64,000 nucleotides of DNA from Lentzea kentuckyensis. GTDB lineage: Bacteria; Actinomycetota; Actinomycetes; Mycobacteriales; Pseudonocardiaceae. Positions 27,956-37,028 of this stretch are shown here, piece after piece. How positions within the stretch are numbered: the first letter of the stretch is position 1; each line of letters starts with the position of its first letter. Under the pieces are notes generated by a model that saw nothing but the letters and a program-made list of their open reading frames with translations, searched no databases and was not told where the DNA came from. The stretch spans positions 62,001 through 126,000 of the forward strand of contig NZ_MUYM01000075.1 in the NCBI RefSeq assembly GCF_002150765.1. Reading direction: 5' to 3'. The position numbers were made by a program, and so were the translations under genes.

Positions 27956-29041
27956 CTACTGCCGCTCGGCGAGCCGGGAGTACGCGACGCTCACCTGTGC
28001 GAGCCAGGCGGCGTCGTCGCCGGGCCTGGGCGTCGCGAACACCGGCGGCGGCAGGCTCGGCTCGTCCCCGCGGAGTGCGGCGGCGATGCAGGCGGCTTCG
28101 GCGTGCGCACGCGCGCCGTCGGGTCCGAGGTCACGGGCTTCGGCCAGAGCCGCCTCATACACGGCCGAGTCGAATCGCGAGCGCAGCGGACCGAGGAGTG
28201 CGTCCCGGATTCCGATGACGCGGGTCAACAGGCGGGCGCGCTGGCCGCGCACCCCGATGTTCTCGGTACCGACGGCCGAGGCGAGTGGCTCCAACTGCCG
28301 GTACAGCCGCCTGCGGGTCCACCACGCTCCGAACGACGGCAGCACCAGGCCGAGCAGGAAGAACACCGAGCCGGGGAAGACGAGGTAGATCTGCACGCCG
28401 CTGGGTCCGTTGTCCGCCCACGACGGAGGGAAACCCAGGAAGACGGCCCAGAGGTAGTACAGCTTGTGCACACCCTGCGCGACCAGCAGCGCACACCCGA
28501 CGCCGAGCAGGGTGAGGCTGGTGCGCAGCAGGTCGCGCTCCGGGGTTCGGTTGCGCCACAACAACCTCAGCAGACCGGCCTGCACCAGCATGCTGTAGGT
28601 CTGCGAGGTGGTCACGTACGCGACGACCCCCGGATCGGTGTGGCCGCGGGAGCCGAGGATGGGCAACCCGAGCCGGAACGGGCCGAGCAGGTAGCAGACG
28701 ACCAGAGCGGCCATGCTCCCGAAGAGCAGGCGCGTCCGCCACCGGGTCGACGTTCCCGGCGCCACCACCGCGAGCGTGAAGTTGGCCGCGTTGTAAGCGG
28801 TGGCCATGTTGGCGAGTTGCTGCACCAGCAACCAGATGCTGGGGATCTCGCCGGTCAGCCGATGCAGGAACCAGTACACCGGCGGATAGCCCAGCAACCG
28901 GGATATCTCCATGAACAGCAGGGCGAAGAACACCGCGCGGGTCGCCTCGTCGCCGGGACTGCGGCGCATGGCGAGGAACCGGAACACCACGCTCACCGCG
29001 ACCAGCGCCGTCATCAACGCGTGAGCGTTGTCCGCTATCAA
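27956..29041 (-). CDS. MAB_1171c-type (DUF6545) polytopic membrane protein
   Basis: About 361 residues with roughly six or seven hydrophobic helices in the first two thirds (for example LLFGSMAALVVCYLLGPF and SVFFLLGLVLPSFGAW) and a soluble C-terminal part of about 120 residues. This matches the MAB_1171c-like putative transporters of actinomycetes, which are regularly found with XRE and ImmA genes as here. I favour the TTG at 29041, which overlaps the ImmA stop (TTGA) and keeps the first helix; an ATG at about 29005 is the alternative. Transport is not proven for the family. It is third in a tight operon with ImmA and XRE. Confidence 0.75.
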   Translation of the reverse strand: MIADNAHALMTALVAVSVVFRFLAMRRSPGDEATRAVFFALLFMEISRLLGYPPVYWFLHRLTGEIPSIWLLVQQLANMATAYNAANFTLAVVAPGTSTRWRTRLLFGSMAALVVCYLLGPFRLGLPILGSRGHTDPGVVAYVTTSQTYSMLVQAGLLRLLWRNRTPERDLLRTSLTLLGVGCALLVAQGVHKLYYLWAVFLGFPPSWADNGPSGVQIYLVFPGSVFFLLGLVLPSFGAWWTRRRLYRQLEPLASAVGTENIGVRGQRARLLTRVIGIRDALLGPLRSRFDSAVYEAALAEARDLGPDGARAHAEAACIAAALRGDEPSLPPPVFATPRPGDDAAWLAQVSVAYSRLAERQ

Positions 29042-29466
29042 GTCTCCAGCACGCGTCGGAAGCCGTCGCCACGAGACGCTCGGGCGAGCACGGCGTAAGC
29101 GAACTGCTCGGCCTCGCGTTCGGCCTTGGCCGAGAAGGCGTCGTGCTGGCGGGCCAGCATGATCCGCAGCGTGGCGCCGCTGAGGTCGGGCAGCAACGCG
29201 TTCAACGTCTCGGCGCCTTGGTGGTCGTGCAGGATGTGGCCGAGCTCGTGCAGAATGATGTGTTCCTGGTGCAGCTCGGACGTGTCCTGCTCGTAGCAGA
29301 TGATGTCGGCCTGCTCGCCTGCCAGCCACAGACCGCACGGCCCGAGAGCGGACAACGGCATCGGCGCCAGCACGATCCGTCTTCGCCTTCGCCGCGACAC
29401 CCGCGCACACAGCTCGACGATGTCGAACGGACTCGGAAGGACGAGTCCGCGGGCCAGCCTGCTCAC
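29038..29466 (-). CDS. ImmA/IrrE-family zinc metallopeptidase
   Basis: A 142-residue protein with the HExxH zinc motif HELGH (His73, Glu74, His77) set in HIILHELGHILHDHQG, the hallmark of ImmA/IrrE peptidases. These cleave an XRE-type repressor coded next to them and so relieve repression. The GTG start overlaps the XRE stop codon (GTGA), so the pair is translationally coupled and the XRE protein is its probable substrate or partner. An AEREAEQFAYAVL helix follows, as is usual for the third zinc ligand region. The inducing signal is unknown. Confidence 0.9.
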   Translation of the reverse strand: MSRLARGLVLPSPFDIVELCARVSRRRRRRIVLAPMPLSALGPCGLWLAGEQADIICYEQDTSELHQEHIILHELGHILHDHQGAETLNALLPDLSGATLRIMLARQHDAFSAKAEREAEQFAYAVLARASRGDGFRRVLET

Positions 29467-29852
29467 TCGAGACCTTCCAGCTTCCGCAGCTGTTCGGTCA
29501 ACGCGCGGACGGCGTCCACACTGCCCTGCGACAACCCCACCATCCGCGCCGCCGCGTTGGCCACCCCTGCATCCCGCATGGCTCCGGCCAGCCCGATCTG
29601 CGCGGCGATCTCGTCCGCCGTCTGGTCGTCGAAGAAGAACGCCACCGGCACACCGAAGAACCCCGCCAGCCGTTCCAGCGTGTCCTTCGTGGGGTTGAGG
29701 TTCTTGCCCGACCGCAGCGCGGACAGCAGCCCGGTCGACAAGCCCGTCGCGGCGGACACTTCGGGGTGCGTGAAGGGCTTGCGGCCTTTCGGGTGCACCT
29801 CGCGAAACAGGTACTCCACCTTCTCGGCCAGCGTCCGAGGACCACCGCTCAC
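29463..29852 (-). CDS. XRE-family DNA-binding protein, partner of ImmA
   Basis: This 129-residue protein has a lambda-repressor-type helix-turn-helix (about residues 15-75: FTHPEVSAATGLSTGLLSAL, then DTLERLAGFFGVPVAFFFDD) and a helical C-terminus that ends in a Leu-rich dimer-like segment. The GTG at 29852 is preferred because GGAGGAGGACG lies just upstream. It is the first gene of the XRE-ImmA-membrane protein operon. A dyad in front of it probably is its operator, which would place both its own operon and the divergent protease gene under its control. Confidence 0.88.
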   Translation of the reverse strand: MSGGPRTLAEKVEYLFREVHPKGRKPFTHPEVSAATGLSTGLLSALRSGKNLNPTKDTLERLAGFFGVPVAFFFDDQTADEIAAQIGLAGAMRDAGVANAAARMVGLSQGSVDAVRALTEQLRKLEGLE

Positions 29853-29905
29853 CGATCGTCCTCCTCCATTGACGCACCGATCGGCAGAGTCTACGGTACG
29901 TGATC

Positions 29906-29923
29906 GTGTCACTTTAATGACAC
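29906..29923. promoter_or_regulatory. Dyad operator between XRE operon and secreted protease
   Basis: A perfect inverted repeat GTGTCA-CTTTAA-TGACAC sits in the 113-nt region between divergent starts. It is flanked by repeated GTCTAC and GTACGT words on both sides (29889-29950). The position and symmetry fit the site of the adjacent XRE protein. The spacer is the most AT-rich stretch around and may include promoter elements. Confidence 0.6.
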
Positions 29924-29965
29924 AGACTGTACGTAGAGTCAGTCTACTAAGCCTTGGGGGCTTCG

Positions 29966-31153
29966 TTGAAAAGATCACGTCTATTTGTGCTGCCTGCAGT
30001 CACCCTGTTACTGGTCTCGTTCAACGGCCAAGCAGCCGCGGCCAAGTCGGGCAAGCAGCTGACCGCCGCACCTGCCGGAGCGCCGATCGCCACAACACTC
30101 GACACCACCGCATCCGCCATCCAGGACCGCGCGCTCCACACGGAGATCGGGTTCGCAGGCCTGTCCGTCGACCGGAAGACCCAGACAATCACCTTGCACG
30201 CCAAGGACCTGACGGCCGCGAGGACCCTGGTCGCAGCCGTACCGGGCACAGCGGCAATGAAGATCGACTTTCGTGCGGCGAAGCACAGCCGCTCCGAGTT
30301 GAGAAAAGCTGCCGACCTGCTCTGGAAGTCGGCCGCGAACTGGAAGGCGTCCAGCGCTATTGAGGTGTACTCGATAGCGCTCAATCCGGATGGCAGCGGG
30401 CTCAAGGTACGGGCCAACGATGTCGCCGCCGTCTCGACCGCTGCGACGTCCGGTGTACCGCTCAGCGTCGAAAGGGGTGAAGGCGGCGCAGTGCCGGCCA
30501 GCCGGTACGACGACGACCCGCCGTTCTCGGGCGGCATTCACCTCGGCAGCGGTGGTGCTTCGTTCTGCAGTTCCGCTTTTGGGGTGCGCCAGGGAGCCCA
30601 GACTTTTCTGATGACCGCGGCGCACTGCTACGAGGGAGGTGTCGGTGACGGACCGGTTCAGACCGGCATGGGCGGGCACCACATCGGATACGTGAGCGGG
30701 TGGGACTCGACCCGTGATGCCGCATCGGTCGCGACCAACGCGTGGAGTGGGGTGTGGACGAACGACAGCAGCTGGACCCACTACCGGGATTCCGCCTGGT
30801 CCTACAACAACAACGAGATCTGCCAGAGCGGAGTTCACACGGGGTACACCTGTGGGATCTTTGTGGCCGACCAAGCGACCAGTTGGACCTTCTCCGGCTG
30901 GCCCACGCCGATCTACGGAGTCAGGGCCTGCGCTCCGCAAGGGTACTTCGCTGTTCGGTCCGGTGACAGCGGAGGCCCTGTCTACGACTGGCACGCGGAC
31001 GGAAAAGTGCGCAGTCGCGGCATCATCTCGGCGGGCGACGCGGAGCTGGCGACCACCGGCCGCAGCCGCTGCATGTACTTCGCAGAAACCAACGCGATCC
31101 TGAATTCCTGGAGTCACAACACCACTCCGGTCACCCTGCTGACCAGCCCCTGA
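29966..31153 (+). CDS. Secreted trypsin-like serine protease with pro-region
   Basis: A 395-residue protein with a signal peptide (MKRSRLFVLPAVTLLL, cleavage near AAA at 25), an acidic/helical region (about 27-185) that looks like a propeptide, and a streptogrisin/alpha-lytic-type S1 protease domain: LMTAAHC (His220), Asp in STRDAAS (about 251) and RSGDSGGP (Ser335). Cysteine pairs around the active site agree with an exported enzyme. The start is TTG at 29966 behind a GGGGG run; a TTG at 29954 is possible. It is divergent from the XRE-ImmA operon and may be regulated by it. The closest MEROPS family would be S1; target proteins unknown. Confidence 0.88.
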   Translation: MKRSRLFVLPAVTLLLVSFNGQAAAAKSGKQLTAAPAGAPIATTLDTTASAIQDRALHTEIGFAGLSVDRKTQTITLHAKDLTAARTLVAAVPGTAAMKIDFRAAKHSRSELRKAADLLWKSAANWKASSAIEVYSIALNPDGSGLKVRANDVAAVSTAATSGVPLSVERGEGGAVPASRYDDDPPFSGGIHLGSGGASFCSSAFGVRQGAQTFLMTAAHCYEGGVGDGPVQTGMGGHHIGYVSGWDSTRDAASVATNAWSGVWTNDSSWTHYRDSAWSYNNNEICQSGVHTGYTCGIFVADQATSWTFSGWPTPIYGVRACAPQGYFAVRSGDSGGPVYDWHADGKVRSRGIISAGDAELATTGRSRCMYFAETNAILNSWSHNTTPVTLLTSP

Positions 31154-31165
31154 TCCACCCCTGGC

Positions 31166-31214
31166 CGCAGAACCCGCCTGACCAAGCGCCCGCGCCGGCC
31201 AGGCGGGTTCTGCG
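31166..31214. terminator. Bidirectional hairpin terminator
   Basis: Perfect 15-nt arms (31166-31180 and 31200-31214) with a 19-nt GC-rich loop lie between the convergent protease and flavoprotein genes. Typical of a GC-rich actinomycete terminator with no T-tract. Confidence 0.85.
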
Positions 31215-31254
31215 TCGTCATGACAGTTGCCCGCTCAACGGCAACGGACTGCGA

Positions 31255-32829
31255 TCAAGAGACCAGCGAAAGTCCGCGGCGAACCGGCTCCTGGACCGCG
31301 GCGGCCTCAGCAGAGGGAATGACGACCTCTTCGCCGCCGATCTCCCGCGTGATCCACGCCCCGGACTCCACCATGACCTTCAAGGTCCGCGTGTCCATCG
31401 CGTTGACCCGGCCGTAGTACCACTCGTCGGTGGCCAGCGAACCCATCCGGTCGCCGAGGCGCTTCTTGATGTCCAGGACGCGCTGGAACAAGGTCGACAC
31501 CAGCGCGGCGCGGTCGAACGGGCCCTCCAAACCGGTGCGGATGCGGTCCTCGATGCCGCGCGGCACGCCCTCGGAGTCCGGCATGAGCATGGTGGTCCAC
31601 GCGCGTGACTTCTCGCGGTACTGCAGCTGCTGCATGATGCCCTCGTGTTGCGCGAAGTCGGCGGCACGGAAAGCCGAGCCGCGCCAACGCTTCTGCAGGT
31701 TCACGGCCAACGAGAGCGCGCTCTTGAGCCCGGTGTTCAGGCCGCGGCCTGGCCAGAAGTGCAGCGAGTTGGCGGCGTCGCCGAGCAGGAAGCCGAACGT
31801 CGACGGCGCGAGCTGGGCGGTGAACTTCGACATCTGCTGCATGCCGAGCGTGAACGAGTTGATGCCCACGACGTCCGCCGCGCCGACGCCGAAGAAGCGC
31901 AGTCCGTCGAGAATCCGGGGCCACAGGTAGGAAAGCTTGTCGACGGACGGCTTGAACACGGCGCGGTGCCGGTCGCAGACGAAGCGCGTTCCGGACGGAC
32001 GCATGGTGCAGCCGAACTTGCCGATGCACGACACCGGGCCGTTCTCGCCGAGCGCCACGATCTCGGAGGCCTCCTCGGCGGTCAGGCGCATGTTGATGAA
32101 GCCGCCGCCGAGCGAGTTGAAGAGGAACCTGTTCTGCGCCACGGTCAACGGCACGGTGTGCTCGTCGGGAACCTTGGCCGTGACCCGGATGCCGAGCACG
32201 CGCTCGTCCAGCGGCGAACCGTCCACAGAGAACAGTTCACGGCTCGGGGTGCCGAAGTGGGACGAGAGCGAGTCGCGGGTGGCGGACCTGGCGCCGTCGG
32301 CGATGGCGAGGACGTGCAGGCCGTCCCAGCGGGCCGGCGCGCTGTAGGCGCTGGGGACCAGTTCGATGCCGTAGACGTCCTGCGCCATGTCGAGGAGGGC
32401 GTCCTCGATCCAGCGGATCTTGATGTTGCGCGGACGGCCCTTCGACTCGGGCGAGTCCGGGCCGAGTGGCCACATCTCGGAGAACTTGCCGGGCGTGAAA
32501 AGGCGTTGGCGCACCTCGGCGGGCAGGGCCGCCCAGACGTTGCTCTGCAGCGTCACGACCTGCTCGCGACGGTTGTTGCCGTCGGCCGCGCCGCGCCAGG
32601 CGACCCGGTTGCCTGCCCGCTTCCAGCGACGGTCGAACACGCGCACCGCGACCTGGTCCCCCAGCAACGACTTCAGCGTGCACGCGAACGCCAGACCGAC
32701 GGGACCGCCGCCCGCGACGTCGACCCGCAGCGGTGCCTTCCTGCGCAGCGGCACCACCTGGCCGCCCTGCTTCGGCAACAACACCGTCGGGCCACACCGG
32801 CCGATCAGCACCGTCTTCTCGTCAGCCAT
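31255..32829 (-). CDS. FAD-dependent oxidoreductase/monooxygenase
   Basis: This 524-residue flavoprotein has the FAD-binding Rossmann motif AGGGPVGLAFA (residues 39-49), unusually placed after a 35-residue N-terminal extension, and a second FAD motif LLGDAANSLHFWPGRGLNTG (about 340-360) of the PHBH/squalene-epoxidase type. The C-terminal 130 residues are helical and are not shared with small hydroxylases. It is a single gene between two convergent/divergent neighbours, with no reductase partner. Similar large flavoproteins occur singly in actinomycete genomes. Substrate unknown. Confidence 0.82.
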   Translation of the reverse strand: MADEKTVLIGRCGPTVLLPKQGGQVVPLRRKAPLRVDVAGGGPVGLAFACTLKSLLGDQVAVRVFDRRWKRAGNRVAWRGAADGNNRREQVVTLQSNVWAALPAEVRQRLFTPGKFSEMWPLGPDSPESKGRPRNIKIRWIEDALLDMAQDVYGIELVPSAYSAPARWDGLHVLAIADGARSATRDSLSSHFGTPSRELFSVDGSPLDERVLGIRVTAKVPDEHTVPLTVAQNRFLFNSLGGGFINMRLTAEEASEIVALGENGPVSCIGKFGCTMRPSGTRFVCDRHRAVFKPSVDKLSYLWPRILDGLRFFGVGAADVVGINSFTLGMQQMSKFTAQLAPSTFGFLLGDAANSLHFWPGRGLNTGLKSALSLAVNLQKRWRGSAFRAADFAQHEGIMQQLQYREKSRAWTTMLMPDSEGVPRGIEDRIRTGLEGPFDRAALVSTLFQRVLDIKKRLGDRMGSLATDEWYYGRVNAMDTRTLKVMVESGAWITREIGGEEVVIPSAEAAAVQEPVRRGLSLVS

Positions 32830-32887
32830 GACCCGTCCCCCTTGATCCCGTTCGACGGCGGGAACACGTGCTGAGACGGGAGAAGGT

Positions 32888-33061
32888 TCAACGATTTTCG
32901 AGGAAGTTCTGCCACGCGGTGAAAGTGAAGGTCAGAACGCCTCCGGACGGGTTCTTGGAGTCACGGACGAGCGCGTCGTGGGCCAGCGACACCTCGACGC
33001 AGTCCCCGTCCTCGGTCGCACCGCTGTAACTGCTCTTACGCCATGCACGTTCCTGAGTCAT
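32888..33061 (-). CDS. DUF397-domain small protein
   Basis: A 57-residue protein with the whole DUF397 pattern: AWRKSSYSG, DCVEVSLAHDALVRDSKNPSG and a closing FTAWQNFL. Members, such as those beside WhiJ, partner XRE regulators in actinomycetes and influence differentiation. The ATG at 33061 has a GAGAGGACC site and lies within the last 26 nt of the XRE gene, so the two are coupled. Its likely role is to modulate that regulator. The widely seen pairing makes this call secure. Confidence 0.93.
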   Translation of the reverse strand: MTQERAWRKSSYSGATEDGDCVEVSLAHDALVRDSKNPSGGVLTFTFTAWQNFLENR

Positions 33062-33884
33062 CGAGGTCCTCTCGCGGTTGGCCAGCGTACTCCGCCAGCC
33101 TGCTCCGCGATTGTTCCGCATCCAAGGCGACCTCAGCCAAACGGTCGAACAGCAGACGTGCCCTCACGATGGCGCTGGGATCCTGGACGAACACGTTCAC
33201 CAGGTCACCCTCGATGAACGCCACCGGCCTCGCCTTGTCGAACTCCCACAGAGTGCAGTTGGCCGCGATCACAGGCGCCCCGACGGGCACTACCCGGATG
33301 AACTGCGCGCTGTACAGCAACCGGAAGTACTGATCCTCCATGATCCGGCTGTCACCGACTTGCATCTGCAGTGCGTGCTCGTGGATGTAGAACAGGCAAT
33401 CAGGCCGATCGTGTCGCAGCAGAAGCGACTGCCGGTCCGTCCGGAACTGCACGAGGGACGGGATTCGGTCCTCAGCGACGAATCCACCCATCCGGTACCA
33501 GGCGTCGGCGTACTCCGCCGTCTGCAGGAGGCCGGTGACCGACTGCGTGTCGTACCTCATGATCGTCTTGGCCGTGGACTCCGCCATCGCAAGCGTGCGC
33601 AGGTTGTCCGACGTCTGGACGATGTACTCGTCGAACGCGTGCCGGTAGCGCCGCTTGAAGTCCTCGAAGAAGTCGATGTCCTTGTCGCACTTGGACAAGT
33701 ACTGCACGAGGTCGATCTCACTCGCGCGGTACTTGCCGTTTTCGATGGTCGAGAGCTTGCTCGGATCCCAGCCAAGCCTGACGGCGAGTGCGGCACCGGT
33801 CAGGCCGGTGCAGGTCTCGCGCAGTTTGCGCAGCTCATCGCCAAGTTGCCTGCTGTACGCAGTGGACTGAGTGGTCGTGGCCAT
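33036..33884 (-). CDS. XRE-family regulator with DUF5753 domain
   Basis: A 282-residue protein with an N-terminal helix-turn-helix (about residues 12-65: LTGAALAVRLGWDPSKLSTI) and the C-terminal DUF5753 domain (about 95-270: ESTAKTIMRYDTQSVTGLLQT, then QFIRVVPVGAP). This is the BldB/WhiJ-associated regulator type found in many copies in filamentous actinomycetes and paired with DUF397 proteins, as here. It ends TAA within the start region of the DUF397 gene. The target genes are unknown. Confidence 0.93.
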   Translation of the reverse strand: MATTTQSTAYSRQLGDELRKLRETCTGLTGAALAVRLGWDPSKLSTIENGKYRASEIDLVQYLSKCDKDIDFFEDFKRRYRHAFDEYIVQTSDNLRTLAMAESTAKTIMRYDTQSVTGLLQTAEYADAWYRMGGFVAEDRIPSLVQFRTDRQSLLLRHDRPDCLFYIHEHALQMQVGDSRIMEDQYFRLLYSAQFIRVVPVGAPVIAANCTLWEFDKARPVAFIEGDLVNVFVQDPSAIVRARLLFDRLAEVALDAEQSRSRLAEYAGQPREDLDDSGTCMA

Positions 33885-34016
33885 GGTTCGACGTTAGGGC
33901 TTGCTCCAAGAGCAATTAAGGCGCTCATTCGGGTGAAAACGTCCCACCCTGATCTTCAGCACGTTGCCAGGAAACTCGCAGCCGCGCCACAGCTTGACGG
34001 ACGACCATCCCAGCCC

Positions 34017-35141
34017 ATGACTCGACGTCGCAGATCCTTGTTGATCAACGGACTGCTGGTGGTGGTGCTCCTCGGCGCCGGTGTGGCCGGCTACCTGGTG
34101 TTCTTCGGTTCCTCCGGCAGTGCCCAGCCCACCGCCACCCGCACGGCCGCGGCCGCGAACCGCGACGTCAGCGAGACGGTGACGGCCTCGGGCACGGTGC
34201 AGAGCTCGTTCAGCGCCGCCGCGTCGTTCAGCGCCAGCGGCACGGTCACCGAGATCGACGTCAAGGTCGGCGACGTGGTCACCAAGGGCCAGCAGCTCGC
34301 GAAGCTCGACCCGACGCAGGCTCAGCTGCAGGTCGACATCGCGCAGGGCAACCTCAACGCGGCGCTCGCGAAGGGCACCGGCACGACCGCGCTGCTCACG
34401 GCGTACCGGCAGACCCAGCTCGCGCTTCAGCAGGCGCAGGACACCCTCGCGGCCACCACGCTGACCGCACCTGGCGACGGCACGATCACGTCGGTCACCG
34501 GGTCCGTCGGGCAGAAGGTGGGCAGCGGCAACAACACGTCCAGCACCACGAGCAGTACCACCACCACCGCGGCGTCCGGGTTCGTCGTCGTCACCGACCT
34601 GAAGAACCTCGTGCTGCACGCCAACGTCTCCGAGTCCGACGTCAGCAAGCTCAAGGCCGACCAGGCCGCGACCGTCACGGTCAACGCGATGCAGGCGCAG
34701 CCGATCCAGGCCAAGGTCACCCAGGTCGACCTCACGCCCACGACCTCGAACAACGTCGTCCAGTACGGCGTCACGCTGACCCTCACCGAACCACCGGCCG
34801 GGCTGCGGCCGGGCCAGTCCGCGAGCGTCGAGGTCACCGTCAGCTCGGCGACCAACGTCCTCGCCGTCCCCGCGGCGGCCGTCCAGACCGTCAACGGCGC
34901 CAGCAGCGTCCAGGTGCTGGAGAACGGCGCGGAGACCCGCAAGACCGTCGAGATCGGGGTGCGCGGCGACCAGTACGTGGAGATCAAGTCCGGGCTCAGC
35001 GCGGGCGAGGAGGTCGTGCTGCCGCAGGTGACCACCTCGACCAACCAGAACCGCACCGGCCAGCAGCAGGGCACCGGCCAGTTCCCCGGCACCGGCGGCG
35101 GCAACCGCAACGGCGGCGGGCTCACCGGGACCGGTCGATGA
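34017..35141 (+). CDS. MacA-like membrane-fusion/adaptor subunit
   Basis: A 374-residue protein with an N-terminal membrane anchor (LLINGLLVVVLLGAGVAGYLVFF), a lipoyl/barrel-sandwich hybrid split by a short helical hairpin (SGTVTEIDVKVGDVVTKGQQ; PGDGTITSVTGSVGQKV), a beta-barrel and a Gly/Asn/Thr-rich C-terminus. This is the layout of HlyD/MacA adaptors as they occur in Gram-positives. Its TGA overlaps the ATPase start (ATGA), so it forms one operon with the MacB-like ATPase and permease. The ATG at 34017 has no good ribosome-binding site and may be leaderless; a longer open frame upstream is not coding-like. Probably exports an antibiotic, peptide or lipid. Confidence 0.9.
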   Translation: MTRRRRSLLINGLLVVVLLGAGVAGYLVFFGSSGSAQPTATRTAAAANRDVSETVTASGTVQSSFSAAASFSASGTVTEIDVKVGDVVTKGQQLAKLDPTQAQLQVDIAQGNLNAALAKGTGTTALLTAYRQTQLALQQAQDTLAATTLTAPGDGTITSVTGSVGQKVGSGNNTSSTTSSTTTTAASGFVVVTDLKNLVLHANVSESDVSKLKADQAATVTVNAMQAQPIQAKVTQVDLTPTTSNNVVQYGVTLTLTEPPAGLRPGQSASVEVTVSSATNVLAVPAAAVQTVNGASSVQVLENGAETRKTVEIGVRGDQYVEIKSGLSAGEEVVLPQVTTSTNQNRTGQQQGTGQFPGTGGGNRNGGGLTGTGR

Positions 35142-35833
35142 GCCCGGTCATCGAGGTCAGGAACCTCCGCAAGACCTACGGCTCCGGAGACACGGCCGTG
35201 CACGCGCTCAGAGGGCTCGACCTGACCGTCGAGAAGGGCGAGTACATCGCGATCATGGGTGCGTCCGGGTCGGGCAAGTCGACGCTGCTGAACATCCTCG
35301 GGTGCCTCGACGTGCCGACGTCGGGCAAGTACCTGCTCGACGGGATCGACACCGGCGAGTTCGACGAGGAGCAGTTCTCGTTGCTGCGCAACAGGAAGAT
35401 CGGGTTCGTCTTCCAGTCCTTCAACCTGGTGCCGCGCACCACGGCACTCGCGAACGTCGAACTCCCGCTGGTGTACGCGGGAGTTCGACGTGCCCAACGC
35501 CGGGAACGGGCGCTGGCCGCGCTCGATCTCGTTGGTCTCAAAGACCGCACGCACCACCGTCCCAACGAACTGTCCGGCGGCCAGCAGCAGCGCGTCGCCA
35601 TCGCCCGTGCGCTCGTCACGTCGCCCGCGATCGTGCTCGCCGACGAACCGACCGGGAACCTCGACACCGAGTCCAGCCGCGAGGTCCTGGGCATCCTCGA
35701 CCGCCTCAACGCGAGCGGGCGCACGGTCGTGCTGATCACGCACGAGGACGAGGTCGCCGCCCACGCCATGCGCACGATCCGTGTGGTGGACGGCAGTGTT
35801 CAAACGGGCGGGGTCGCGGGGGTGCTGGTGTGA
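35138..35833 (+). CDS. MacB/LolD-type ABC transporter ATPase
   Basis: A 231-residue ATPase with Walker A GASGSGKST (41-49), the Q-loop FVFQSFNLVPR, the signature LSGGQQQRVAIARAL, Walker B AIVLADEPTGNLD and the switch His in LITHED. The sequence type is that of the MacB/LolD/FtsE group, which works by mechanotransmission rather than channel transport. It is coupled on both sides: ATGA with the adaptor and GTGA with the permease. Confidence 0.96.
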   Translation: MSPVIEVRNLRKTYGSGDTAVHALRGLDLTVEKGEYIAIMGASGSGKSTLLNILGCLDVPTSGKYLLDGIDTGEFDEEQFSLLRNRKIGFVFQSFNLVPRTTALANVELPLVYAGVRRAQRRERALAALDLVGLKDRTHHRPNELSGGQQQRVAIARALVTSPAIVLADEPTGNLDTESSREVLGILDRLNASGRTVVLITHEDEVAAHAMRTIRVVDGSVQTGGVAGVLV

Positions 35834-37020
35834 GGCTCTTCGAAATCGCCGCGTTCGCGGTGCGCGGCCTGACCGCGAACAAGATGAGATCCGGCCTCAC
35901 GACGCTGGGCATCCTGATCGGTGTCGCGTCGGTGATCCTGCTGATCGCGGTCGGCAACGGCGCGTCGAGCGCGGTGCAGCAGAGCATCGCGGGGCTCGGC
36001 ACGAACATCCTGACGATCAGCCCGCAGCGCGCCCAGCCCGGCAGCACCGTCAAGCCGCTGACCACGGCGGACGCGGCGGCGCTCGTCAGCGCGGACTCCC
36101 CCGACGTCAAGTACGCGTCGCCGGTGGTCTCAGCGCAAGCCACCGCCGGGTACGGCACGACGAGCTACGCGATCAGCCAGTTCATCGGCTCGGATCCGCG
36201 GTACTTCGACACCACGAACAGCGCGGTGGCGCAGGGGAACCTGTTCTCCGACAACGACGTCCAGCAGGCGCGCAAGGTCGTCGTGATCGGCGCGACGGTG
36301 GCCACGCAGCTCTTCCCCGGCACCGATCCGGTCGGGAAGTCCATGCTGGTCAACAACATCCCGTTCACCGTCATCGGGGTGCTGGCGGCCAAGGGTTCCA
36401 GCGGGTTGCAGGACGCCGACGACATGGCCGTGGCGCCGCTGACGACCACGCAGAACGCGTTGACCGGCTACGGCAGCCTCAGCCAGATCGTCGTGCAGGC
36501 GCGGTCGGCCGACGCGCTGCCGAACGCGCAGGCGCAGGTGACCACGATCCTCAACGGCCGGCACAAGGTCACGCAGACCGCCGACTACCGGATCCTCAGC
36601 CAGGACCAGCTGCTCACCGCGCGCACCGCGACGACGGAGACGTTCACCGTGCTGCTCGCGTCGGTGGCCGCGATCTCGTTGCTGGTGGGCGGAATCGGCA
36701 TCACGAACATCATGCTGGTCACCGTCACCGAACGGATCCGCGAGATCGGCATCCGCAAGGCCGTCGGCGCGCCCCGGTCGTCGATCCTCGGGCAGTTCCT
36801 GATCGAGGCGACGCTGCTGAGCCTGTTCGGCGGGTTCCTCGGCGTCGCGGCGGGGGTGATCGGCAGCCGGTTCACCATCGCCGGCATCCAGCCCGTGCTC
36901 GTGCCGTCGTCGGTGCTGCTGGCGTTCGCGGTGTCGGCGTTGATCGGCCTGTTCTTCGGCAGCTATCCGGCGTCGCGCGCCGCGAAGCTCCGTCCCATCG
37001 AAGCCCTCCGGCACGAATAG
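35830..37020 (+). CDS. MacB-like FtsX-domain ABC permease
   Basis: A 396-residue permease with the four-helix MacB layout: one helix after ANKMRSGLTTLGILIGVASVI, a large extracytoplasmic MacB_PCD region (about residues 50-240), then three helices in the FtsX domain including GGIGITNIMLVTVTERIREI and the final PASRAAKLRPIEALRHE. This C-terminal motif is typical of MacB permeases. The GTG start overlaps the ATPase stop. Together with adaptor and ATPase it forms a complete export system. Confidence 0.95.
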   Translation: MRLFEIAAFAVRGLTANKMRSGLTTLGILIGVASVILLIAVGNGASSAVQQSIAGLGTNILTISPQRAQPGSTVKPLTTADAAALVSADSPDVKYASPVVSAQATAGYGTTSYAISQFIGSDPRYFDTTNSAVAQGNLFSDNDVQQARKVVVIGATVATQLFPGTDPVGKSMLVNNIPFTVIGVLAAKGSSGLQDADDMAVAPLTTTQNALTGYGSLSQIVVQARSADALPNAQAQVTTILNGRHKVTQTADYRILSQDQLLTARTATTETFTVLLASVAAISLLVGGIGITNIMLVTVTERIREIGIRKAVGAPRSSILGQFLIEATLLSLFGGFLGVAAGVIGSRFTIAGIQPVLVPSSVLLAFAVSALIGLFFGSYPASRAAKLRPIEALRHE

Positions 37021-37028
37021 GAGTTCTT

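Noticed and set aside
33078-34016. Extension of the MacA frame by 313 codons upstream
   Set aside because: It lies antisense to the XRE/DUF5753 gene and has no coding character. The signal-anchor begins at the ATG 34017.
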